6,480 bases of DNA, taken from positions 1 through 6,480 of the forward strand of contig JBJMHU010000189.1 of the NCBI GenBank assembly GCA_045807225.1, given 5' to 3'. Below the pieces are notes generated by a model, which ran no database searches, was not told the origin of the DNA, and saw only the letters and a list, made by a program, of their open reading frames with translations. Both the position numbers and the translations under genes were made by a program. Shown one piece after another: positions 1-5,544 of the stretch. Source of the DNA: Fodinibacter sp045807225 (GTDB lineage: Bacteria; Actinomycetota; Actinomycetes; Actinomycetales; Dermatophilaceae). Position 1 is the stretch's first letter. Each line of letters begins with the position of its first letter.

Positions 1-164
1 GGCCGGTGCCGACAGGCCGTGCCGCACTTGGCGAGTGGCCCACCACCTCTGACCTGCTCGCGGGTGACGTACAGGTGGCGGCTCACGTGGAGCTCGGGCG
101 AACGGGCCGCCGTGTCCCGAGTGCTCTCCGGCAGTTCCGCCAGGCGCACCGTCACGGTCCTCAC
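1..164 (-). CDS. Possible 5' end of an unrecognised leftward gene (partial)
   Basis: A leftward frame is open from a GTG at 164 to the left edge, about 54 codons with no stop. A second in-frame GTG lies at 155. The reading begins MRTVTVRLAELPESTRD and has a balanced mix of acidic, basic and hydrophobic residues. Roughly 85% of its third positions are G or C by hand count. The opposite-strand frame starting at base 1 is open until 175 with similar third-position GC, but it is rich in Arg, Ser and Trp as expected of a shadow. No family is recognised, and no clear ribosome binding site precedes either GTG. The first GTG overlaps, in a GTGA arrangement, the stop of a leftward frame that is mostly antisense to the acyltransferase gene. 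The divergent position relative to that gene is plausible, but the call rests only on an open frame and composition. Confidence 0.28.
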   Translation of the reverse strand, partial: MRTVTVRLAELPESTRDTAARSPELHVSRHLYVTREQVRGGGPLAKCGTACRHR

Positions 165-270
165 GCGAGCACGGTGACCTCGCAGCACCGGCCCTCGCCC
201 ACGAAGGGTGATCCCGCCGACAGCACCGCCTGCACCGACCCGACGGGTGACAGGCTGGGCTCGACCACCG

Positions 271-276
271 AAGGGG
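271..276 (+). promoter_or_regulatory. Ribosome binding site for the WS/DGAT gene
   Basis: AAGGGG ends seven bases before the ATG at 284, which supports that start over the in-frame ATG at 302. The upstream stretch 165-283 shows no recognisable -10 hexamer; I see no TA dinucleotide in 181-283. Confidence 0.6.
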
Positions 277-283
277 TGATCCG

Positions 284-1708
284 ATGACTGGACGACGCGC
301 CATGGGGGCGGTCGATGCCATCTGGCTGAGCATGGACAGCCCCGACAACCTCATGGTCATCGAGGGCATCATGACGCTCGACGCGCCGATGGACTGGGAC
401 CGGCTGCGCGCTGTGCTCCAGCACCGCCTCGTCGACCGCTACCCCGTCTTCCACCAGGTGGTGGTCGAGGCGTCCAGCCCGTTCGGGATGCCGCACTGGG
501 CCGACCACGAGGACTTCTCCCTCGACAACCACGTGCACCACGCCCAGCTGCCCGAGCCGGCCGACGAGGCAGCGCTGCAGGCGTTCGTCGAGCAGAAGAT
601 GCAGGAGCCCCTCGACCGCACCCTGCCGCTCTGGCACTTCTACCTGATCGACGGCTACGAGGGCGGCTCGGTCGTCGTCTCGCGCTTCCACCACGCCCTC
701 GCCGACGGCATGGCCCTGGCCGAGGTGCTGCTCTCGCTCACCGACGAGCACCACGACGGCGACCTCGCGGAGCCCGACGGCCCACCCCCGGTCGCCGCCA
801 CCCCGCACCCCGAGCCCCCACCCACCAGCCTCCTCGACGCGGCCGGCCGGCTCGCCCGCCCGGTCACCGGACCGGTGTCGGCGGGCCTGCGCGCAGCCCT
901 GCACCTGGCCGGCGAGCTGCCCGCCGCACTGCACCCGTCGAACGCCGTGGAGGCGCTCACCACGGCATGGCAGACCGGGCAGATCGCCGACAAGCTGCTG
1001 CTCTCGCACAACCCCCCGTCGCTGATCGTCGCCCCACCCGGCGTGTCCAAGCGCGCGGTCTGGTCGCAGCCCAGGCCCCTCGACGACATCAAGCTGGTCG
1101 GCCGCACCGCCGGCGCAACGGTCAACGACGTGCTGGTGGGTGCGGTGTCCGCCGCGATCAGCCACTACGTCAGCGACCGCGGTGGCGAACCCGCAGACCT
1201 CTCGACGATGGTTCCGGTCAACGTGCGCACTCCGGGCCAGCCGTTGCCGCGTGAGCTCGGCAACAAGTTCGCCCTGGTGATGCTCCCACTGCCCACCTCG
1301 CGCCTGGCCCCGTTCCAGCGCCTGGCCGAGGCCAAGCGGCGGATGGACTCGATCAAGCACTCCCCCGAGGCGGTGCTCACCTTCGGCCTGATCACCGCGA
1401 TCGGCCTGACCAACACCGCCGTGGCCAAGCACGTCATCGACTTCTTCGCCGCCAAGGCCATCGGTGTCACCACGAACGTCGCGGGGCCACGCACCGCGCG
1501 CTACCTCGCCGGCACCCGCATCAACGGCATCCTCGGCTGGGTTCCCGGGTCGGGACCGCAGACCCTGGGGGTGTGCATCTTCAGCTACGACGGCGTGGTG
1601 CGGGTGGGCTTCAAGGCGGATGCGGCCGTGGTGACCGACCCCGAGAAGCTCGTGCACGCCTTCGACGACGAGATGGACACCCTCGTGCGGCTCGCCGCCG
1701 CCGTCTGA
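284..1708 (+). CDS. Wax ester synthase / acyl-CoA:diacylglycerol acyltransferase (WS/DGAT family)
   Basis: This 474-residue protein has the usual length and motif order of bacterial WS/DGAT enzymes, which transfer an acyl group from acyl-CoA to a fatty alcohol or diacylglycerol to make wax esters or triacylglycerol at the membrane or lipid-body surface. Visible marks are the N-terminal MGAVDAIWLSMDSP block (residues 7-20), PLWHFYLIDG (115-124), the catalytic HHxxxDG motif as HHALADG (136-142), the N-D motif in ATVNDVLVGAV (278-288), PVNVRTPG (311-318) followed by LGNKF (325-329), and TNVAGP (397-402). A proline-rich linker spans about 165-182, where this family varies. The ATG at 284 is chosen for its AAGGGG site; a start at 302 would remove six residues and lacks one. 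It probably forms an operon with the SRPBCC gene 13 bases downstream. Substrate choice (wax ester, TAG or another acyl acceptor) cannot be read from sequence. Confidence 0.93.
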   Translation: MTGRRAMGAVDAIWLSMDSPDNLMVIEGIMTLDAPMDWDRLRAVLQHRLVDRYPVFHQVVVEASSPFGMPHWADHEDFSLDNHVHHAQLPEPADEAALQAFVEQKMQEPLDRTLPLWHFYLIDGYEGGSVVVSRFHHALADGMALAEVLLSLTDEHHDGDLAEPDGPPPVAATPHPEPPPTSLLDAAGRLARPVTGPVSAGLRAALHLAGELPAALHPSNAVEALTTAWQTGQIADKLLLSHNPPSLIVAPPGVSKRAVWSQPRPLDDIKLVGRTAGATVNDVLVGAVSAAISHYVSDRGGEPADLSTMVPVNVRTPGQPLPRELGNKFALVMLPLPTSRLAPFQRLAEAKRRMDSIKHSPEAVLTFGLITAIGLTNTAVAKHVIDFFAAKAIGVTTNVAGPRTARYLAGTRINGILGWVPGSGPQTLGVCIFSYDGVVRVGFKADAAVVTDPEKLVHAFDDEMDTLVRLAAAV

Positions 1709-1710
1709 CC

Positions 1711-1716
1711 GGGAGG
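1711..1716 (+). promoter_or_regulatory. Ribosome binding site for the SRPBCC gene
   Basis: GGGAGG lies five bases before the ATG at 1722, immediately after the acyltransferase stop. It supports separate translation of the second gene from a shared transcript. Confidence 0.6.
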
Positions 1717-1721
1717 TCGCG

Positions 1722-2156
1722 ATGCCCACCGACACCGCCAGCGCCACCGTGGTGGTCGCCGCGCCCCTCGACATGGTGCTCGAGCACCTGCGCGACGTCG
1801 AGGACACCCCGCACTGGGTGCCGGACATCAAGGAGGTCGAGGTGCTCACCCGCGACGGGGACGGCACGCCCCTGACCGCGGCGGTCGCGGCATCCACCGC
1901 CGTGGGCACCGACCGCTACACCATCGGCTACGAGCACTCCCCGACCGGCATGTCGTGGCACCTTCTCGAGGGCCGGATGCAGACCGGTCAGGATGCCGAG
2001 TACGTGCTCCGAGCGCTCGACGCCACCCGCACCGAGGTCACGTTCAGCCTGACCATCAGCCACAACCTGCCGCTGCCGGGCTTCATCCGCAGCCGCACCA
2101 TCAAGGGGCTGGTCGCCAACAACACCGGCGGCCTGGTCGAGCACTTCGCCGGCTGA
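1722..2156 (+). CDS. SRPBCC-fold (polyketide cyclase/START-like) protein
   Basis: This 144-residue cytoplasmic protein has the length and layout of a single SRPBCC domain, a helix-grip fold that encloses a hydrophobic ligand. Its N-terminal strand (ATVVVAAPLDMVLEHLRDVEDTPHW, described as residues 8-32) matches the family pattern of a beta strand, a P-x-x-x-V helix and a D-x-x-x-x-P-x-W turn. It is followed by WVPDIKEVEVL (32-42), the strand TDRYTIGYEH (63-72), TEVTFSLTI (104-112) and a long C-terminal helix from about 121 to 142. There is no signal peptide or membrane span. Its placement 13 bases after the acyltransferase suggests it handles a lipid or acyl ligand in the same pathway; this is inference, because SRPBCC proteins bind many ligands and some are enzymes. 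Asp91 uses GAT, the only GAT among its ten Asp codons, and lies in a GGATGCCG octamer. Confidence 0.85.
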   Translation: MPTDTASATVVVAAPLDMVLEHLRDVEDTPHWVPDIKEVEVLTRDGDGTPLTAAVAASTAVGTDRYTIGYEHSPTGMSWHLLEGRMQTGQDAEYVLRALDATRTEVTFSLTISHNLPLPGFIRSRTIKGLVANNTGGLVEHFAG

Positions 2157-2166
2157 GCACCGGCTG

Positions 2167-3579
2167 TCAGCTGTCGAAACCGACCCCCGCCGCATCCAGC
2201 CCGCGCAGCCACAGGTTGCGCCGCCCGGTGCGGTCCTCGGCGGCCAGGCTGGCGCGCGTGGCGCGCACCGCGGCGAAGCGGATCGGCTCCGGCGGGAACG
2301 GCATCGGCTTGCGGCGCACCATGCCCAGCCGGGTCACCTCCGTGTCGCGACCGTCGACGAGGTCGAGGGCGACCCGGGCACCGAAGCGCGTCGAGGCGAC
2401 GCCGAGCCCGGTGTAGCCGACGGCGTAGGACAGCCGGCCACCGAGCGCGGTGCCGAACACGGGTGTGAAGCGGGAGGTGGTGTCGATGACGCCGGCCCAG
2501 CGGTGGGTGAACCGCACGCCGGCGAGCTGGGGGAAGATGTCGAAGAAGTGCTCTGCCAGCAGGTCGTGCGAGACCGACTGCTCCAGGCGCGGGTCGATCT
2601 TCCCGGGGAAGTGGTAGTTGGCGTCGTAGCCGCCGAACAGCACCCGGTCGTCGAGGGTGCGGCGGTAGTAGTGGAACTGGTTGCCCGCGTCGGTGAGGCC
2701 CTCGCGGCCGCGCCAGCCCACGGCATCCAGCTGGGTGGGCGACAGCGGCTCCGACATCAGCACGTGGTCGTAGACCGGCAGGGTGTAGAGCGCCAGGCGC
2801 TTCAGCGGGCCCCGGAAGGCCCCGGTGCCGAGCACCACCCGGTCGGTGCGGACACTCCCCCACTCGGTGCGCACCAGCACGCCGCCGTCCTCACGGTCGA
2901 ACCCCGTCACGGTGGTGTCCTCGTGCAGCCGCACCCCGAGCCGTGCTGCGGCGTCGGCCAGCCCCCAGACCAGCCGGCCCGGGTCGACGAGCCCGACGGT
3001 GGGGTCGACCCACCCCGCGAGGTAGCGCGGCGAGTCGACCCGGGCCCGCGCCTGCTCGGCGTCGAGCAGGGTGGCGTCGACCCCGTGGGCGCGGTGCAGC
3101 TCGTAGCCCTCGCGCACCGAGTCGAGCTGGTGCTCGGTCAGGGCCATCGTGATCTCGCCCGGCACGTGGTAGTCGGCGTCGATGCCGTGCGTCGTGAGGG
3201 CGGCCTCGAACCCGGCGCGGTTCTCGTCGGCGAGCCGCTCGAGGGTGCCGACCTCGTCGGGCCAGCAGGCGAGCCCCTGGGCCAGTCCGTGGGTCAGCGA
3301 CGACGCGACGAACCCACCGTTGCGACCGGATGCCGCGATGCCGAACCGCCCGCGCTCGAGCACCACGACGTCGCGCGACGGGTCGTCCTCCTTCGCCTGG
3401 ATCGCGGCCCAGAGCCCGGTGAAGCCGCCGCCCACCACGACCAGGTCGGCTCGATGACCCGAGCCGGTGAGCGCCGCCCTCGGCGAGGGCCGCTCGGGGC
3501 GGTCGGTCCAGAACACGTCGGGTGTCGCGTCGGCGAGCGAGGCCCGCACGGCCGCGGGGTCGGCAGTCATGGGCGCCAT
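2167..3579 (-). CDS. FAD-dependent amine/amino-acid oxidoreductase (DAO family)
   Basis: This 470-residue protein belongs to the D-amino-acid-oxidase-like FAD family (DAO), whose members oxidise amines or amino acids. The dinucleotide-binding motif is VVVGGGFTGLWAA (residues 47-59), with the ribose-binding acid at E75 in VVLERG. GRNGGF (85-90) is the flavin-loop motif typical of the branch that includes gamma-glutamylputrescine oxidase (PuuB). LPVYDHVLMSEPL (267-279) and HRWAGVIDTTSRFTPVFG (359-376) form the substrate-side sheet. GYTGLGVASTRFGARVA (388-404) contacts FAD at the C-terminal end. No signal peptide or membrane span is visible, so it should be cytoplasmic. Two starts are possible, ATG 3579 and ATG 3570. 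Neither has a ribosome binding site, and 3570 would suit a leaderless transcript. It is divergent from the glutamate importer and ends ten bases from the convergent SRPBCC gene. Whether the substrate is a polyamine derivative, sarcosine-type compound or D-amino acid is not shown. Confidence 0.88.
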   Translation of the reverse strand: MAPMTADPAAVRASLADATPDVFWTDRPERPSPRAALTGSGHRADLVVVGGGFTGLWAAIQAKEDDPSRDVVVLERGRFGIAASGRNGGFVASSLTHGLAQGLACWPDEVGTLERLADENRAGFEAALTTHGIDADYHVPGEITMALTEHQLDSVREGYELHRAHGVDATLLDAEQARARVDSPRYLAGWVDPTVGLVDPGRLVWGLADAAARLGVRLHEDTTVTGFDREDGGVLVRTEWGSVRTDRVVLGTGAFRGPLKRLALYTLPVYDHVLMSEPLSPTQLDAVGWRGREGLTDAGNQFHYYRRTLDDRVLFGGYDANYHFPGKIDPRLEQSVSHDLLAEHFFDIFPQLAGVRFTHRWAGVIDTTSRFTPVFGTALGGRLSYAVGYTGLGVASTRFGARVALDLVDGRDTEVTRLGMVRRKPMPFPPEPIRFAAVRATRASLAAEDRTGRRNLWLRGLDAAGVGFDS

Positions 3580-3583
3580 TGTG
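3578..3583 (-). promoter_or_regulatory. Possible -10 element for the FAD oxidoreductase (leaderless)
   Basis: Read leftward, CACAAT (TATAAT-like, four of six) ends seven bases before the ATG at 3570. This is the same spacing as between the gluA -10 candidate and its ATG. If it is real, transcription would begin at or next to that ATG, and the upstream ATG at 3579 would lie inside the promoter. I see no good -35 hexamer at normal spacing. Confidence 0.25.
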
Positions 3584-3710
3584 CCGGGTTCGAGGATGTC
3601 GCCATGCGCCCCTCAGCCGTGGCGTCACCACAGCGGGGACACCGCCGGCGAACGCCCCGTGTGGACCGTCACCGAGCGGGTACGCAGGATCCGGATGGCG
3701 TGGAGGCCAT

Positions 3711-3730
3711 CGACTGAAGGTCTCAGTTCG
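3711..3730. repeat. Inverted repeat, candidate operator
   Basis: ACTGA (3713-3717) and TCAGT (3723-3727) are perfect complements around a five-base spacer. One unpaired base on the right arm allows the flanking CG/CG bases to pair as well. The dyad is centred about 76 bases before the gluA start, a reasonable place for a regulator. No regulator family can be named from it. Confidence 0.3.
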
Positions 3731-3768
3731 GTTCCGGCGTGGATCGGGCCGCATTTCGGCGCGCCCTG

Positions 3769-3784
3769 AGCCCCTTGGGGGGCT
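3769..3784. repeat. Inverted repeat overlapping the gluA -10 region
   Basis: AGCCCC (3769-3774) and GGGGCT (3779-3784) are perfect complements separated by TTGG. The right arm ends on the first base of the gluA -10 candidate, so a protein bound here would cover the promoter spacer. It could also be a chance product of a G/C-rich stretch. Confidence 0.3.
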
Positions 3785-3789
3785 AGGTT
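3784..3789 (+). promoter_or_regulatory. Candidate -10 element for a leaderless gluA transcript
   Basis: TAGGTT fits the actinobacterial TAnnnT -10 pattern and ends seven bases before the ATG at 3797, placing the predicted transcript start at 3796-3797. There is no convincing Shine-Dalgarno sequence before that ATG, which agrees with leaderless translation, common in actinobacteria. The -35 region is G/C-rich and does not match a consensus. Confidence 0.42.
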
Positions 3790-3796
3790 GCCCAGC

Positions 3797-4537
3797 ATGA
3801 CCGAGCCCCTGGTCGTCCTGAAGGGCGTCAACAAGCACTTCGGTGACCTGCACGTGCTGCAGGACATCGACCTCACGGTGGGCTCGGGCGAGGTGGTCGT
3901 CGTCATCGGCCCGTCCGGCTCGGGCAAGTCGACGCTGTGCCGTGCCATCAACCGGCTCGAGACGATCGAGTCGGGCACCATCACGATCGACGGCAAGCAG
4001 CTGCCCGAGGAGGGCAAGGAGCTCGCCCAGCTGCGCGCCGACGTGGGCATGGTCTTCCAGTCCTTCAACCTGTTCGCACACAAGACGATCCTCGAGAACG
4101 TCACGCTCGGCCCGGTCAAGGTGCGCAAGGTCGGCAAGGCGGCCGCCGAGAAGCGGGCGCTCGAGCTGCTCGAGCGGGTCGGCGTCGCCCATCAGGCGCA
4201 GAAGTACCCCGCCCAGCTGTCGGGTGGGCAGCAGCAACGGGTCGCGATCGCGCGGTCGCTGGCGATGGACCCCAAGGTGATGCTCTTCGACGAGCCGACC
4301 TCGGCGCTCGACCCCGAGATGATCACCGAGGTGCTCGACGTGATGACCGAGCTCGCCCGCAGCGGCATGACGATGGTGGTCGTCACCCACGAGATGGGCT
4401 TCGCGCGGCGGGCCGCGAACCGGGTGGTCTTCATGTCCGACGGCGCGATCGTCGAGGAGGCGTCACCCGAGGAGTTCTTCACCAACCCGCGCAGCGACCG
4501 CGCCAAGGACTTCCTCGGGAAGATCCTCAGCCACTGA
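3797..4537 (+). CDS. gluA: Glutamate-type ABC importer, ATP-binding protein GluA
   Basis: This 246-residue ATPase powers a polar amino acid importer at the inner face of the membrane. All nucleotide-binding motifs are intact: Walker A GPSGSGKST (residues 38-46), Q-loop VFQSFNLF with Q88, signature LSGGQQQR (141-148), Walker B VMLFDEP (161-167, D165 and E166), D-loop SALD (169-172) and the switch His198 in VVTHEMGFA. The stretches INRLETIE, LPEEGK and RADVGMVFQSFNLF, and the C-terminal SDRAKDFLGKIL, closely resemble what I recall of Corynebacterium GluA. The ATG at 3797 is chosen over an in-frame TTG at 3788, because the TTG lies within the -10 candidate. It is the first gene of an ATPase, binding protein, permease, permease operon, the order of gluABCD. 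Glutamate specificity is inferred from that order and from resemblance; glutamine or aspartate remain possible. Confidence 0.93.
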   Translation: MTEPLVVLKGVNKHFGDLHVLQDIDLTVGSGEVVVVIGPSGSGKSTLCRAINRLETIESGTITIDGKQLPEEGKELAQLRADVGMVFQSFNLFAHKTILENVTLGPVKVRKVGKAAAEKRALELLERVGVAHQAQKYPAQLSGGQQQRVAIARSLAMDPKVMLFDEPTSALDPEMITEVLDVMTELARSGMTMVVVTHEMGFARRAANRVVFMSDGAIVEEASPEEFFTNPRSDRAKDFLGKILSH

Positions 4538-4557
4538 ACCAGCACGTCCACAGCAGT

Positions 4558-4581
4558 CGGCGGGGCACCCGGCATCCGCCG
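4558..4581 (+). other. Intercistronic hairpin between gluA and gluB
   Basis: CGGCGG (4558-4563) pairs with CCGCCG (4576-4581), with one G-U pair possible inside and a loop of about ten bases. It lies in the 66-base gap before the gluB ribosome binding site and has no following T-run. It could stabilise the downstream message after processing or slow transcription, but a six-base G/C stem may arise by chance here. Confidence 0.3.
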
Positions 4582-4589
4582 CACCACCT

Positions 4590-4596
4590 GGGAGGA
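4590..4596 (+). promoter_or_regulatory. Ribosome binding site for gluB
   Basis: GGGAGGA is the strongest Shine-Dalgarno match in the importer operon and ends seven bases before the ATG at 4604. A strong site here suits the high binding-protein level such importers need. Confidence 0.65.
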
Positions 4597-4603
4597 AGCA
4601 CCG

Positions 4604-5464
4604 ATGAGTACTCGACGAATGGGGGCCGCGGCAGCAACCGCGGCGCTCGCACTGACCCTGGCCGCCTGCGGTTCCGACGCCGGCGACACCGGTTCGGGCG
4701 GCAGCGGCTCCAGCGGTTCCGGCGCCGCCGGTGCCAGCGGCCTGAAGGTGGGCATCAAGTTCGACCAGCCCGGCCTCGGGCTGAAGAAGGGCTCTGAGTA
4801 CACCGGCTTCGACGTCGACGTGGCGACCTACATCGCCAAGGAGCTCGGCACCGACGCCGCCAACATCACCTGGGTGCAGGCGCCGAGCGCCCAGCGCGAG
4901 ACGCTGCTCTCGACCGGCCAGGTCGACATGGTGGTCGCCACCTACTCGATCACCGACGCCCGCAAGGAGAAGGTCTCCTTCGCCGGCCCGTACTTCATCG
5001 CCGGCCAGGACCTCCTCGTGCGCGCCGACGACAGCTCGATCACCGGCCCCGACAGCCTGAAGGGCAAGAAGCTCTGCTCGGTGACCGGGTCGACCTCGGC
5101 GCAGAAGGTCAAGGACGCCTATCCCGGGGTGCAGCTGCAGGAGTTCGCGACCTACTCCGAGTGCCTGCCGGCGCTGGCCAACAAGGGGGTCGACGCCCTC
5201 ACCACGGACGACACGATCCTCGCCGGCTTCGCGTCGCAGCCCGAGTACGCCGGCAAGTTCAAGGTGGTCGGCAAGCCGTTCTCCGAGGAGAAGTACGGCA
5301 TCGGCCTGAAGAAGGGCGACACGGCCACCTGCGAGAAGGTCAACGCGGCGATCACCAAGATGATCTCGGACGGCGCGTGGCAGAAGGCGATCGACGACAA
5401 CCTCGGGCCGGCCAACTACAAGCCCGGCACCGGCAACCCGCCGACGCCGGCTGCCTGCTCCTGA
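4604..5464 (+). CDS. gluB: Glutamate-type ABC importer, lipoprotein substrate-binding protein GluB
   Basis: This 286-residue protein is the extracellular receptor of the importer. Residues 1-22 form a lipoprotein signal: Arg4-Arg5, a hydrophobic Ala/Leu core and the lipobox LAAC, with Cys22 as the expected lipidated residue. A Gly/Ser/Ala-rich tether follows (about 23-46). The two-lobed family 3 solute-binding fold begins at LKVGIKFDQPGLGL (47-60) and includes YTGFDVDVATYIAKELG (66-82), ATYSITDARKEKVSFAGPYFI (112-132, described by position), GSTSAQKVKDAYP (162-174) and TDDTILAGFA (201-210). Besides Cys22 there are four cysteines, at 158, 187, 243 and 285, enough for two disulfides in an exported protein. 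Length and motifs match GluB-like proteins. It has the operon's best ribosome binding site and sits between two hairpins, consistent with higher expression than the permeases. Ligand identity is inferred from context. Confidence 0.92.
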   Translation: MSTRRMGAAAATAALALTLAACGSDAGDTGSGGSGSSGSGAAGASGLKVGIKFDQPGLGLKKGSEYTGFDVDVATYIAKELGTDAANITWVQAPSAQRETLLSTGQVDMVVATYSITDARKEKVSFAGPYFIAGQDLLVRADDSSITGPDSLKGKKLCSVTGSTSAQKVKDAYPGVQLQEFATYSECLPALANKGVDALTTDDTILAGFASQPEYAGKFKVVGKPFSEEKYGIGLKKGDTATCEKVNAAITKMISDGAWQKAIDDNLGPANYKPGTGNPPTPAACS

Positions 5465-5473
5465 CGTTCCCCC

Positions 5474-5520
5474 ACGACATCGGATGCCGTCCGCCCCCGC
5501 GGGCGGGCGGCATCCGTCGT
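5474..5520 (+). terminator. Long intercistronic hairpin after gluB (attenuator or partial terminator)
   Basis: Bases 5481-5496 pair with 5501-5516 to form a 16-pair stem with a single wobble (T5490 with G5507) and a four-base CCGC loop. A further four pairs (5474-5477 with 5517-5520) can stack below a three-base bulge. There is no T-run after it, so it is not a classical intrinsic terminator, although such T-less hairpins are often proposed to terminate or pause in actinobacteria. It starts nine bases after the gluB stop codon and ends 11 bases before the gluC ribosome binding site. The likely effect is fewer permease transcripts than gluB transcripts, or protection of the gluB 3' end from nucleases; which one is not decidable from sequence. 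Confidence 0.7.
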
Positions 5521-5531
5521 CCCCGCTGACC

Positions 5532-5537
5532 GGAAGG
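5532..5537 (+). promoter_or_regulatory. Ribosome binding site for gluC
   Basis: GGAAGG ends seven bases before the ATG at 5545, just past the long hairpin. Confidence 0.55.
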
Positions 5538-5544
5538 CGCCCCC

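Larger units (their letters stand above)
3580..3796. other. Divergent intergenic region between the oxidoreductase and gluA
   Basis: These 217 bases separate two divergent genes and should hold both promoters. They contain the gluA -10 candidate (3784-3789), an inverted repeat over it (3769-3784), a dyad (3711-3730) and the 8-base palindrome GGCGCGCC (3758-3765). A second, weaker rightward promoter candidate is TGGACC at 3662-3667, 17 bases before CAGGAT at 3685-3690. A 37-codon frame from ATG 3604 to 3717 is Arg-rich with mixed third positions, and I do not accept it as a gene. I did not find an AmtR-like site of the kind that controls gluABCD in Corynebacterium. Confidence 0.6.

Noticed and set aside
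148..158. Short palindrome ACCGTCACGGT near the left edge
   Set aside because: A five-base arm around one base is common in G/C-rich DNA and nothing nearby gives it a role.
202..282. Near direct repeat CGAAGGGTGATCC (202-214) and CGAAGGGGTGATCC (269-282)
   Set aside because: The second copy contains the acyltransferase ribosome binding site. The copies differ by a one-base insertion with no further matching flanks, so chance or functional convergence is as likely as duplication.
6..287. Rightward 93-residue frame before the acyltransferase
   Set aside because: It shows lower third-position GC than real genes here, no family resemblance and no ribosome binding site, and it overlaps the well-supported ATG at 284.
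161..1909. Very long leftward open frame opposite the acyltransferase
   Set aside because: It is antisense to a gene with intact catalytic motifs and is rich in Gly, Arg, Val and His with low-complexity runs, as expected of a shadow frame in high-GC DNA.
2503..3717. Rightward 404-residue frame opposite the oxidoreductase
   Set aside because: The oxidoreductase on the other strand has FAD-binding motifs along its length; this frame has no recognisable domain.
3604..3717. 37-codon rightward frame in the divergent intergenic region
   Set aside because: A GAGG lies eight bases before its ATG, but the peptide is Arg-rich with mixed third positions, and the region must hold two promoters. Conservation would be needed to revive it.
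2891..4390. Leftward 499-residue frame across the intergenic region and gluA
   Set aside because: It crosses a divergent promoter region and is antisense to a complete ABC ATPase. Its Arg/Gly/His-rich composition is that of a shadow.
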